Below the pieces are notes generated by a model, which worked only from the letters and a program-made list of their open reading frames with translations, did no database searches and had not been told where the DNA came from. From an uncultured Bacteroidales bacterium (lineage in GTDB: Bacteria > Bacteroidota > Bacteroidia > Bacteroidales > Muribaculaceae), in assembly GCA_947570265.1 (NCBI GenBank), contig CANOUR010000007.1, forward strand, positions 1 to 61,291: a stretch of DNA of 61,291 bases, in the 5' to 3' direction. Numbering within the stretch: position 1 is the stretch's first letter; every line of letters starts with the position of its first letter. The translations under genes were made by a program, and so were the position numbers. Of this stretch, positions 17,772 through 27,156 are shown piece by piece.

Positions 17772-19391
17772 ATGCCTCGACAACCAATCACTCTTCCACC
17801 GCGCTCAGGTGGACATGATGCTCCGGTGCTCTCCGGAGCCACACGCCGCATCACTGTGATCGGTGCCAACGGTGCCGGAAAATCGCGTTTTGCGGCTCGC
17901 CTCGTCGCCGATCTGGGCGACAGGGCTGTCAATGTGTCGGCACTCTCTGCCATATACGATTCGCGTGGCGGTGTTTCAGATGGCACCGCATCAGGCATCG
18001 ACGCCCTTTTCGCGCGTCTGACCGAGCGGTCGCCGTTGGTCAGACGCGACCTGCCCACGCGTTTCGAGCGTCTTGTGGCTCTGCTCATCGACGAGGAGAT
18101 GGCCTCGCTGTTCGCGTCGAAATATGGCGTGGGCATGGCGGTGGCGCGTCCCACCGGTCTTGAGCGTCTTGTCAAGGAGTGGGAGAGCGTGTTCCCCGAC
18201 AATCGTATTCTTCTCGAAAGCGGTCAGCTGCGTTTTGCCCGGGTCGACGATGACGGGAACGACCGCTATGCCCCTGCCCGTCTGAGCGACGGAGAGAAGG
18301 CTGTCATCTATTATCTCGGGGTGGCTCTGCTCGCTCCTGAAGGGACGGTGATGGTGGTCGACCATCCGTCGATGTTTCTCAATCGTGCCATGGTAGGCAA
18401 GGTGTGGGATATGGTCGAGTCGCTACGCCCCGATCTTGTTATGGTGTATGTGACACACAATCTCGACTTCATGACCTCGCGGGCGCGCCGGGGCGATGCC
18501 GTCACCGTGTGGGTGAAGCGCTACGATGCATCCGACCGGCAGTGGGATTACGAGTTGCTCCCTCCGGGCGGAGATGTGTCCGAGGAAGTCTATCAGACCG
18601 TGATCGGTGCGCGTAAGCCGGTGCTGTTCATCGAGGGCGATGGCGTCAACTCGATCGATGCCAAGCTCTATCCGCTCGTGTTCCGCGAATACACGGTCAA
18701 GTCGCTCGGCAGTTGCAACAAGGTGATCGAGTCGGTGCGCACGTTCAACGATCTGACGGCGCTTCACTCGATGGCATCGATAGGCATCGTTGACCGCGAC
18801 CGGCGCAATGAGCACGAGGTGGCCTATCTGCGCCGCAGGGGCATAATGGTTCCAGATGTGGCTGAGATCGAGAATATCCTCATGCTCGAGGATGTGGTGC
18901 GTGCCGTGGCGTCGCACTACGGTCGCGACGATGAAAAGGCTTTCGCACGTGTGCGGCGCAATATATTGAAAATGTTCTCGACCGAGCTCGAACAGCAGGC
19001 GCTGCTTCACACCCGCCACCGTGTGAAGGTCGATGTGGAGCATTGCATCGATCGCAAATTCTCAGACATCACGCGACTTGAGCGACATTTGTCGGCACTG
19101 GTGCGTCAGGTCAACCCCCGCGAGTTCTACAACCGCATGTGCCGCGACTTCCGCCGTATGGTGGATGACGGTGACTATGCCGGTGTGCTGAGGGTCTACA
19201 ACCGCAAGTCGATGCTGTCTGAGAGCAATGTGGCCGGATTGTGCGGTGTGCCAAAGCCCGACAAAGAGACTTATATACGTGCCATTCTCAAGATTTTGCG
19301 CCGTGGTGGTCCCGATGCCGCGCGCATCACTGCGGCTATAAAGAAATGTTTCGGAATCAATGGAAAACAAAAAGATAAAGTGCTGGATTGA
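17772..19391 (+). CDS. Fused AAA (ABC-type) ATPase - DUF4435 TOPRIM-like protein
   Basis: A 539-residue two-domain protein. Residues 1-240 form an ABC-like ATPase: Walker A GANGAGKS at 31-38, a signature-like LSDGEKA at 171-177, a Walker B that reads MVVDHPS at about 194-200, and a switch His in YVTHNLDF near 229. The Walker B is odd: the catalytic Glu after Asp is replaced by His. Residues 275-430 match DUF4435, a TOPRIM-like domain: Glu in LFIEGDG (288), then GIVDRDRR with Asp 341 and 343, then AEIENILMLED. The same two domains make AriA and AriB of the PARIS antiphage system, sometimes as one protein, and recall OLD nucleases. It overlaps menA by 32 bases, which is more like a housekeeping setting than a defence island. 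The TTG at 17763 is less likely as start. Confidence 0.75.
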   Translation: MPRQPITLPPRSGGHDAPVLSGATRRITVIGANGAGKSRFAARLVADLGDRAVNVSALSAIYDSRGGVSDGTASGIDALFARLTERSPLVRRDLPTRFERLVALLIDEEMASLFASKYGVGMAVARPTGLERLVKEWESVFPDNRILLESGQLRFARVDDDGNDRYAPARLSDGEKAVIYYLGVALLAPEGTVMVVDHPSMFLNRAMVGKVWDMVESLRPDLVMVYVTHNLDFMTSRARRGDAVTVWVKRYDASDRQWDYELLPPGGDVSEEVYQTVIGARKPVLFIEGDGVNSIDAKLYPLVFREYTVKSLGSCNKVIESVRTFNDLTALHSMASIGIVDRDRRNEHEVAYLRRRGIMVPDVAEIENILMLEDVVRAVASHYGRDDEKAFARVRRNILKMFSTELEQQALLHTRHRVKVDVEHCIDRKFSDITRLERHLSALVRQVNPREFYNRMCRDFRRMVDDGDYAGVLRVYNRKSMLSESNVAGLCGVPKPDKETYIRAILKILRRGGPDAARITAAIKKCFGINGKQKDKVLD

Positions 19392-20244
19392 GGCCATGCG
19401 GTTGCGCACCCTTCCCGTGTCGGTGGCGGGTGTGCTTGTGGCATGGTCGTTTGCCATCATGACCGATCTCATGCGCTGGGCGCCGGCGTTGCTGTGCCTG
19501 CTGTTTGCCGTGCTGGCGCAGATAGCGTCGAACTTCGCCAATGAATACTACGACTTCCGCGACGGTCTCGACAAGCCCGGGCGTGAAGGCCCCCGGCGCG
19601 GTGTCACTGAGGGCGATATCACGCCCCGGTCAATGCTCGTGGCCACTTTCGCCACCCTCGGTGCGGCCTGCTGTGTGGGTCTTTCGCTCGTCATATGGGG
19701 CGGTTGGTGGCTGATCGTGGCCGGAATCGTCATCGCTCTGGGTGTAGTGGCCTATAGTGCGGGGCCGTGGCCTCTGTCGCGCCACGGATTGGGCGAAGTG
19801 GCCGTAGTGTTCTTTTTCGGCATCATACCGGTGTGTCTCGGATTTTATGTCATCACAGGCATCCGGTGGCTCGACGAGGTGGGGCTTGCATCGGTGGCGA
19901 CCGGCCTGATGGGAGCCAATGTGCTTATCGTCAACAACTATCGCGATCGCGATGCAGATGCCCTGGTGGGTAAGCGCACTATGGCCGTGAGGTTTGGACT
20001 CCCTGCCATGGCGGCGCTCTATCTAATCAACGGCTATATGGCTGTGGCATTGGGTGTGACAGTGTGGGCGGCGCTTCCCGCGCCGGTTTGGATCATCCCT
20101 GCGGTCTATCTTGTGCTGCACACTGTCGTCTACTGGCGCATATCCGTGCGCCGGGGGCGTGCGCTCAATCCCTATCTCGGCATCACCGCAATGCTTATGC
20201 TCGGCTATGCGGTGGCGCTCCTTGCAGTGGCGTTGTGCCGCTGA
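19360..20244 (+). CDS. menA: 1,4-dihydroxy-2-naphthoate polyprenyltransferase
   Basis: A 294-residue inner-membrane prenyltransferase of the UbiA family that attaches the polyprenyl tail to 1,4-dihydroxy-2-naphthoate in menaquinone synthesis. The first Asp-rich motif NEYYDFRDGLD is at 61-71. The second, NNYRDRDADALVGKRT, is near 188-203. About nine hydrophobic segments are present. It overlaps the end of the AAA-DUF4435 gene by 32 bases in another frame, so the two are cotranscribed. The menaquinone made here would serve fumarate reductase encoded at 1.2-4.9 kb. Confidence 0.9.
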   Translation: MENKKIKCWIEAMRLRTLPVSVAGVLVAWSFAIMTDLMRWAPALLCLLFAVLAQIASNFANEYYDFRDGLDKPGREGPRRGVTEGDITPRSMLVATFATLGAACCVGLSLVIWGGWWLIVAGIVIALGVVAYSAGPWPLSRHGLGEVAVVFFFGIIPVCLGFYVITGIRWLDEVGLASVATGLMGANVLIVNNYRDRDADALVGKRTMAVRFGLPAMAALYLINGYMAVALGVTVWAALPAPVWIIPAVYLVLHTVVYWRISVRRGRALNPYLGITAMLMLGYAVALLAVALCR

Positions 20245-20270
20245 GCATTTCCCTCCTGCGGTAATTGCAG

Positions 20271-20309
20271 AAGCCGCGCCCGGTCTGTTTATGACCGATG
20301 GCGCGGCTT
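20271..20309. terminator. Bidirectional terminator hairpin
   Basis: Arms AAGCCGCGCC and GGCGCGGCTT, with an inner CGGTC/GACCG pairing, lie between convergent menA and yebC. Confidence 0.8.
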
Positions 20310-20338
20310 CGCGTGTATCTATCGTGTTACGGACGGTG

Positions 20339-21052
20339 TCAGTCTTTCATGTTGTGGAACACGTTCTGCACATCGTCGTCGTCCTCGAACTTCTCAAGAA
20401 GTTTCTCGATCACGACGCGTTGCTCGTCGGTCACTTCCTTGAGGTCGTTGGGGATGCGCTCAAATTCAGCGCTGATGATCTCAAATCCGTTTTCCTCGAG
20501 ATATTTCTGTATGTTGTTGAATTCGGCATATGCACCGTAGATGTCGATTTCATTCTCGTCGGCCTCGATCTCATCCACACCATAGTCGATCAGCTCAAGC
20601 TCGAGCTCCTCAAGCTCCACACCTTCCTTGGGTTTTACCTTGAAGACGCTCTTGTGGTCGAAGAGGAACGACAGTGATCCTTGTGTGCCCAGTGTGCCTC
20701 CGTGTTTGGTGAAGTAAGAGCGCACGTTGGCCACGGTGCGGGTGTTGTTGTCGGTGGCTGCCTCGACTACGATCGCGATGCCGTGGGGGCCGTATCCTTC
20801 GTATACGATTTCCTTGTAGTCGCTCGAGTCTTTGTCGGTGGCTTTCTTTATGGCGCGTTCAACGGTGTCCTTGGGCATGTTGGCGGCCTTGGCGTTCTGC
20901 ATCAGCACGCGCAGACGCGGGTTCACGTCGGGATCAGGTCCTCCGGCCTTGGCGGCTATGGTGATTTCCTTGCCAATGCGCGTGAATGTGCGCGACATGT
21001 TGCCCCAGCGTTTGAGCTTGCGGGCTTTTCGGTATTCAAATGCTCTTCCCAT
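20339..21052 (-). CDS. yebC: YebC/PmpR family DNA-binding or translation-linked regulator
   Basis: A 237-residue cytoplasmic protein of the YebC/TACO1 family. The N-terminal GRAFEYRKARKLKRWGNMSR and FTRIGKEITIAAKAGGPDPD segments and the NPRLRVLMQNAKAANMPKD motif are diagnostic. Classical annotation is transcription regulator; work on YebC paralogues supports relief of ribosome stalling at proline-rich stretches. The C-terminus is acidic (EKFEDDDDVQN). It sits 31 bases downstream of pheT and is probably cotranscribed. Confidence 0.9.
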   Translation of the reverse strand: MGRAFEYRKARKLKRWGNMSRTFTRIGKEITIAAKAGGPDPDVNPRLRVLMQNAKAANMPKDTVERAIKKATDKDSSDYKEIVYEGYGPHGIAIVVEAATDNNTRTVANVRSYFTKHGGTLGTQGSLSFLFDHKSVFKVKPKEGVELEELELELIDYGVDEIEADENEIDIYGAYAEFNNIQKYLEENGFEIISAEFERIPNDLKEVTDEQRVVIEKLLEKFEDDDDVQNVFHNMKD

Positions 21053-21083
21053 TGTGAGTATTGGTATGTGTTGTGTGGTTGTG

Positions 21084-23555
21084 TTATCGTAGTTCGGCGC
21101 CGAGCTGCTGCTTTAGCGAGGCTATGATCTTGTTCATCACCCCTTCGATCTGTTTGTCCTGAAGGGTCTTCTCGTCATCCTGCAATGTCATGGTGATGGC
21201 GTAGCTCTTTTTGCCTGCGGGCAGCTTGTCGCCATCGTAGACGTCAAACAGCTCGATCGTGCGGAGCATCTTGCCTCCTGCGCGGCGCACCGTCTCCTCG
21301 ACGCGTGCCATGGTCACGCCGGTGTCGATCAGCAGTGCCAGATCGCGTTTGACTGGCAGCGTCTTTGGCAGTGGCTTGTAGGTCACCTCGCGCTTGAGCG
21401 ACAGCTCCACAAGGTCGCGCCACATCAGTTCGGCAAACATCACCGGTTGCTTCACTCCTGTGGCTTTGAGGGCTTCGGATGCCACGATGCCGAGAGTGCC
21501 CAGATGCTTGCCGCTGCGGGTGGCGACGTCGAGGCTTGCCGACAGCAGCGGATGCTGCGCGGCTTTCCATGTCAGTTCGCGTTCGCTCAGCCCCAGACGC
21601 GTGAGGATATTGGTCACGGCCGCGCGCAGGTCGTAGAATGTCGCTTCTTCGGCCTGACGGACCCAGTTGCCGGGGCGCAGTGCTCCGGTGAGCCACAGTG
21701 CCAGACGTGCGCTCTCGCTGTAGGGTGCCAGGGGTGACTCGGCTGTCTCCTGCAGCGCCGGATTGCGGAAATAGACATTGCCGAGCTCATAAAGCGCCAG
21801 ATTGTCGAGTTTACGGTTTACGTTGTGGGCTATTGTCTCCAATCCGCCGTAGAGCAGTGTCTGGCGCATCACGCACAGGTCGTTGCTCAGCGGGTTGAGC
21901 AGTCTGACGCAGTTTTCGGCCGGATACTGCGCGTTGTCGGTGTAATAGCTCTCGGCTGTGAGCGAGTTGTTGAGTATCTCGTTGAATCCATTGGCTGTGA
22001 GTTGCTCGCTGATGATGCGGCGCAGAGCCACGTCATCGTCTGTGAACGTACGGAACGACAGGCATGCGTTCAGGCGGTCGGTCAGCTCGATGTTGTTGTA
22101 GCCGTAGATGCGCAGTATCTCCTCGATCACGTCGCAGTCGCGGCGCACATCGATGCGGTAGGTCGGCACAGCCAGCAGCAGTTCGCCGTCAGTGCGGCGT
22201 TCCTTGATGTCGATTTCAAGCAGACGCAGTATGTTGTCGACTGTGTCCTCCGGAATATCTTTGCCGATCAGTGAGTTGACTCGCGAGTAGGTGAGGCTCA
22301 CGGGGTAAGGCTCCACAATGTCGGGATAGATGTCGGTGACAGGGCCGCAGATTTCTCCGCCGGCAAGCTCCTTGACCATCAGGGCGGCGAGCTTGAGCAC
22401 ATACATGCATATGTTGGGATCGGTTCCGCGCTCGTAGCGGAACGACGCGTCGGTGTTGAGTCCGTGGCGGCGTGCTGTCTTGCGCACGCTTGTGGGGTTG
22501 AAGCACGCGCTTTCGATGAATATGTCGGTGGTGGTGTCGGTCACTCCCGAGTCGAGTCCGCCGAACACTCCGGCTATACACATCGGCTCTTTGGCATTGC
22601 ATATCATCAGGTCGCGCGAGTCGAGCTTGCGTTCCACTCCGTCGAGAGTGGTGAACTGCGTGCCGTCGGCACATGTCCGCACTACGATCTCACCGCCATC
22701 CACTTTTGCCAGATCGAAGCAGTGGAGCGGCTGCCCCATGGAATGAAGCAGATAGTTGGTGATGTCGACAATGTTGTTGATCGGCCGCAGTCCGATGGCG
22801 TTCAGACGGTTGCGCAGCCATTCGGGGCTCTCGGCAACTTTCACGCCGCGCATGGTCACGCCTGCATAGCGGGTGCATGCCTCTGTGGCCTCAACTTTCA
22901 CAGCTATGCCTCCGTCGGGGCGGTCGATGGCGAATGCGTCGACCGACGGACGGCGCAGCTCCGAGGCAGTGGCGTGTGTGGCGAGCCAGGCGCTCAGGTC
23001 GCGTGCCACGCCATAGTGGCTTGCGGCGTCGATGCGGTTGGGGGTCAGATCAACCTCGAGCACATAGTCCGACGTCAGTCCGTAGTATTCGGCCGCCGGT
23101 GTGCCCGGGGCGGCAGCTCCGTCGGCGAGCACGATGATGCCGTCGTGCGATGAGCCTGTGCCTATCTCGTCTTCGGCGCATATCATGCCGAACGATTCAA
23201 CGCCGCGTATCTTCGATTTCTTGATCTGAAACTCTTTGTCGCCGTCGTAGAGCGTGGTGCCGACGGTGGCTACCACCACTGTCTGTCCGGCCGCCACGTT
23301 GGGGGCGCCGCATACGATCTGCACCGGCGTGTCGCCGCCGAGATCGACGGTGGTGATGTGGAGGTGGTCGCTGTCGGGGTGGTCAACGCATGTCAGCACT
23401 TTGCCGATCACCAGACCGCGGAGGCCGCCGCGGATCGATTCAATTTCCTCGATGCTCCCCGTTTCCAGTCCTGTCGATGTGAGGGCTGCCGCGAGATCTT
23501 CGGGTGAGAGGTTGAAGTCGATGTATTCTTTAAGCCAGTTGTATGAGATGTTCAT
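21084..23555 (-). CDS. pheT: Phenylalanine--tRNA ligase beta subunit
   Basis: The 823-residue beta chain of the heterotetrameric enzyme that charges tRNA-Phe. The N-terminus MNISYNWLKEYIDFNLSPED leads into an OB-fold tRNA-binding domain (residues about 40-150, VIGKVLTCVDHPDSDHLHI). B3/B4 editing and B5 domains follow (RYERGTDPN near 370), then a catalytic-like core. A C-terminal FDX-ACB anticodon-binding domain closes the protein (FDVYDGDKLPAGKKSYAI). Length is normal for the family. The ATG at 23555 is used rather than the TTG two codons upstream. The alpha subunit gene pheS is not in the window. Confidence 0.95.
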   Translation of the reverse strand: MNISYNWLKEYIDFNLSPEDLAAALTSTGLETGSIEEIESIRGGLRGLVIGKVLTCVDHPDSDHLHITTVDLGGDTPVQIVCGAPNVAAGQTVVVATVGTTLYDGDKEFQIKKSKIRGVESFGMICAEDEIGTGSSHDGIIVLADGAAAPGTPAAEYYGLTSDYVLEVDLTPNRIDAASHYGVARDLSAWLATHATASELRRPSVDAFAIDRPDGGIAVKVEATEACTRYAGVTMRGVKVAESPEWLRNRLNAIGLRPINNIVDITNYLLHSMGQPLHCFDLAKVDGGEIVVRTCADGTQFTTLDGVERKLDSRDLMICNAKEPMCIAGVFGGLDSGVTDTTTDIFIESACFNPTSVRKTARRHGLNTDASFRYERGTDPNICMYVLKLAALMVKELAGGEICGPVTDIYPDIVEPYPVSLTYSRVNSLIGKDIPEDTVDNILRLLEIDIKERRTDGELLLAVPTYRIDVRRDCDVIEEILRIYGYNNIELTDRLNACLSFRTFTDDDVALRRIISEQLTANGFNEILNNSLTAESYYTDNAQYPAENCVRLLNPLSNDLCVMRQTLLYGGLETIAHNVNRKLDNLALYELGNVYFRNPALQETAESPLAPYSESARLALWLTGALRPGNWVRQAEEATFYDLRAAVTNILTRLGLSERELTWKAAQHPLLSASLDVATRSGKHLGTLGIVASEALKATGVKQPVMFAELMWRDLVELSLKREVTYKPLPKTLPVKRDLALLIDTGVTMARVEETVRRAGGKMLRTIELFDVYDGDKLPAGKKSYAITMTLQDDEKTLQDKQIEGVMNKIIASLKQQLGAELR

Positions 23556-23574
23556 AATCAAGACAAATTACCTG

Positions 23575-23582
23575 CAAATTTA
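23575..23582 (-). promoter_or_regulatory. -7 element for pheT
   Basis: TAAATTTG on the minus strand, 19 bases before the pheT ATG. No clear -33 at the usual spacing. Confidence 0.5.
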
Positions 23583-23618
23583 CTGATTTTTTCATTAACG
23601 GCGGCCACACCGATGCAA

Positions 23619-23650
23619 AATCCGCGATGGGAGTGTTCCCACCGCGGATT
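23619..23650. terminator. Terminator hairpin after the Omp28-like gene
   Basis: Arms AATCCGCG and CGCGGATT with an inner GGGA/TCCC pairing, 30 bases after the stop of the minus-strand gene at 23680. Confidence 0.7.
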
Positions 23651-23679
23651 ATGTCTGTGTCAGTTATGTCGCCTGATGC

Positions 23680-24861
23680 TTATTTCACGGCCACGCGCTC
23701 AGCCTTGTCGCCGGTGCGCTTCACGTAGATGCCGGGGGTGAGGGCGTCGGGGTTGACGGGACGTCCCTGCAGGTCAAACCATTCGGCTTCGCTGTTGCTT
23801 TCAGTGCTGATGGTGTCGATGCCCGATGACATGATCTCATATTCGGCTGTGGCGATCTCGCTGGGATTGTATCCGGTCTTGTAGGCGATAGCCTTTACTG
23901 TGGTGTCCTCCGTGATGGTGAACGGGTCGGTGTAGACCGTCGACGATGCGTCGGGCTCTGTGCCGTCGAGGGTGTAGCGTATCTCGGCGTCCTCGGCTGC
24001 GGTGATGCTCACCTCAATCGGATGGGTGTATTTGCCGGCTTTAGGGGTGAACACGGGGGTGTCGGTGGCCACGATGGTCTTCACCAGCGGCTCGGTGTCG
24101 TTTGCATTGCAGATATAGTTGGCGGTGGGCTGGTGACGATCCTGCGGCATGTTGACGAATGCTACGACACGGGTGCTTGCCGCGTTCCATGTGTTGGGGA
24201 TCGTCACTGTGTAGGTGTTGGTGCTGCGGTTGTCGGTCCATGTGATTTCATCGCCGAGGATGTCGGTGAGGCTCTGACGATACACATTGTTGTGGCGCTT
24301 CACATTGGGTGCGCCTGCCTGACCCCGTTGTGCCTCCACGCCGTTCTCGACCAGCTGCACTGTCAGGAGCGCGTTCTCGGGAAGATCCTCGTTGCGCTCC
24401 AGATCGACCGTCACAGTCAGTTCGCGGGTGTCCTCGTTGTAATCCTTGCCGATGGTGATGCCCACGTTTGCCGGAACGCTAAGAGAATTCTCGATATAGG
24501 GAAACAACATGTTTGATCCCTGCATGGCATTCATGTAACCTATGCCTACAGCAAGTCCGCCATTTTCATGCACTGAGCGGTCGATCATTGCGTAGGGAGC
24601 GCCGTTGATGCCGAAATAGAGCATTTGGTTGCTGTCGTCGACGGTCAGCTCGTCGGTGTAGTATCCTACGTGGTGAGCCACCCACACAAAGTCGTAGTCG
24701 CGGCTCAGCTGTGTGAGTACATTGTTTCCCTTTGGGCAGTTCGGGCATTGCATGGTGGTGAAATGCTCGACGAGCACCTTGCGGGCGTAGGTTTCAGCCT
24801 GAGCCGTCAGGCCTGAGCACATGACGAGTGCTGCGGCCGATATTATGAGTGATTTTTTCAT
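23680..24861 (-). CDS. Exported Omp28-like thioredoxin-fold protein with sorting domain
   Basis: A 393-residue protein with a signal peptide (MKKSLIISAAALVMCSGLTAQA). A thioredoxin-like region of the Omp28 family follows, with LVEHFTTMQCPNCPKG near residues 31-46; CPNC is a CxxC pair able to form a disulfide. Residues about 270-340 match the chitobiase/beta-hexosaminidase C-terminal domain (IRYTLDGTEPDASSTVYTDP). The C-terminus has the sorting motif WFDLQGRPVNPDALTPGIYVK. It may be a surface redox or binding protein; the Porphyromonas relative is an adhesin. A TAACTTTG -7 element lies 30 bases upstream. Confidence 0.78.
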   Translation of the reverse strand: MKKSLIISAAALVMCSGLTAQAETYARKVLVEHFTTMQCPNCPKGNNVLTQLSRDYDFVWVAHHVGYYTDELTVDDSNQMLYFGINGAPYAMIDRSVHENGGLAVGIGYMNAMQGSNMLFPYIENSLSVPANVGITIGKDYNEDTRELTVTVDLERNEDLPENALLTVQLVENGVEAQRGQAGAPNVKRHNNVYRQSLTDILGDEITWTDNRSTNTYTVTIPNTWNAASTRVVAFVNMPQDRHQPTANYICNANDTEPLVKTIVATDTPVFTPKAGKYTHPIEVSITAAEDAEIRYTLDGTEPDASSTVYTDPFTITEDTTVKAIAYKTGYNPSEIATAEYEIMSSGIDTISTESNSEAEWFDLQGRPVNPDALTPGIYVKRTGDKAERVAVK

Positions 24862-24890
24862 GATTGTGTGATAATGATGTTTGATGACTG

Positions 24891-24898
24891 CAAAGTTA
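24891..24898 (-). promoter_or_regulatory. -7 element for the Omp28-like gene
   Basis: TAACTTTG on the minus strand, 29 bases before the ATG. Confidence 0.55.
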
Positions 24899-24976
24899 AG
24901 CTAAATTGGCCATTATGGTTGCGATCATTCACTGCTTTTAAGTATATTTAATTAAAATCTTTGCTCCGCATGGCCA

Positions 24977-25492
24977 TTATCCGGCGATCTGTATGTACAC
25001 GCAATACCACAGCCCGTCCTTGCGTATGAATCCCACCGTGGCCGAGTGTCCGAAGTCGCCGTTGTCGAAGCTTGCATAATAGCCTACGCGGTCTGCGCCG
25101 ACGATGTAGAATGTGTTGAACGTCGATGCATTGGCGCGGTTGGTGTTGCGCTTGGGCTTCATAGGCAGTGCACCGTAGTCGCCGAGCATACCGAGGTTTG
25201 ACTTGAGCAGGTCGTAGATCTCGTCATCGCTCCAGTCGTCGGCAAATGGCGATGCCCATGTGACCTTCAGGCGCGACAGGCGGAATGAAGCGTCGGCATT
25301 CCACTGTTTCATGAACTCGGTGAATGGCTCGTCGCCCTGATTGCAGGGCGAGTCGGGGTTGTTCACGATGGATGTCTGCGCCGCCAGATATTTGTCGGGG
25401 CGCTGATCCATGAATATGTCGACGGCCGAGGCGGTCAGTGACGACACCATTGCTATGAGCAGCAGTGTGAGCGTGCGGATGGTTTTTTCCAT
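24977..25492 (-). CDS. Exported protein of unknown function
   Basis: A 171-residue protein with a signal peptide (MEKTIRTLTLLLIAMVSSLTASA). The mature part has a QWNADASFRLSRLKVTW segment, a predicted helix (DDEIYDLLKSNLGML) and a C-terminal beta region ending in LWYCVYIQIAG. This resembles the DUF4348-like group of small Bacteroidales secreted proteins, which is a tentative match. No lipobox and no catalytic motif. It lies downstream of gapA but a strong terminator separates them, so it may have its own promoter, not seen clearly. Confidence 0.6.
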   Translation of the reverse strand: MEKTIRTLTLLLIAMVSSLTASAVDIFMDQRPDKYLAAQTSIVNNPDSPCNQGDEPFTEFMKQWNADASFRLSRLKVTWASPFADDWSDDEIYDLLKSNLGMLGDYGALPMKPKRNTNRANASTFNTFYIVGADRVGYYASFDNGDFGHSATVGFIRKDGLWYCVYIQIAG

Positions 25493-25529
25493 GGTGTGAG
25501 GCGGTTGGTGAGTGATGTATGTGAATGTG

Positions 25530-25570
25530 ACACGCCCCGGTGCTGCGTTGTGCGTAGCGCCGGGGCGTGT
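25530..25570 (-). terminator. gapA terminator hairpin
   Basis: A 15-base-pair stem (ACACGCCCCGG-T-GCT paired with AGC-G-CCGGGGCGTGT) begins 26 bases after the gapA stop. Confidence 0.75.
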
Positions 25571-25596
25571 GAGAGTTATGGTCTTGTAAAGGGAAA

Positions 25597-26760
<1,164 letters not shown>

Positions 26761-26833
26761 TCATTTCACTTTTACGTTTTTTATGGCCGTATGGGTGACT
26801 TTTTTAATATAGTTTAACTAATCAGTTCGCATT

Positions 26834-27043
26834 TAAGTAGCTGTTCAGATTAAATGAATACAAAATGCTTAGGGATTTTTGAGAGATTTTCATTGCTTGA
26901 AGAGGGCGCGATGCTGGCATCGCAACCGATGAATGTAAGGTAAATATCCAAAAATATCAAGCAGATTGTGTTCAAGCTTTCTTCCAGCACAAATAGTCAT
27001 TAATTAAAAAATATAATAGCGTTTTAATCCGAATAGCTACTTA
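26834..27043. mobile_element. MITE-like element with 21-bp terminal inverted repeats
   Basis: This 210-base AT-rich block fills most of the 549-base gap between gapA and the M6 protease. Its ends are 21-base inverted repeats (left 26834-26854, right 27023-27043) that match at 19 of 21 positions, with the outermost bases TAAGTAGCT identical. In the middle is a small hairpin, GCGATG-CTGG-CATCGC (26908-26923). It encodes no transposase; the only open frame is 36 codons on the minus strand (27000-26890). A matching single end occurs 19 kb away at 46219-46251. I see no clear target-site duplication. It could be a non-autonomous transposon or the remnant of an insertion sequence. Confidence 0.6.
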
Positions 27044-27090
27044 TGGCAGAAATGTTGCGTTTGCCTTGTGATTTTTTTGTGTAAAAAAAT

Positions 27091-27121
27091 ATGCCGCAGA
27101 CCGTGTGATGGTCTGCGGCAT
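27091..27121 (-). terminator. Intrinsic terminator of the M6 metalloprotease gene
   Basis: A perfect 12-base-pair stem (ATGCCGCAGACC / GGTCTGCGGCAT) followed on the minus strand by ATTTTTTTAC, the clearest rho-independent terminator in the window. Confidence 0.88.
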
Positions 27122-27156
27122 CATGTGGTGTCCGGCCTATGGTCGGCTTGTGATCG

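Noticed and set aside
17772-19391. Calling this gene a PARIS defence system outright
   Set aside because: Domain layout agrees, but the menA neighbour, the changed Walker B and the lack of defence genes around it do not allow that claim.
26890-27000. The 36-codon frame in the MITE-like element as a gene
   Set aside because: Too short to judge, no promoter, and it may be a decayed transposase piece or chance.
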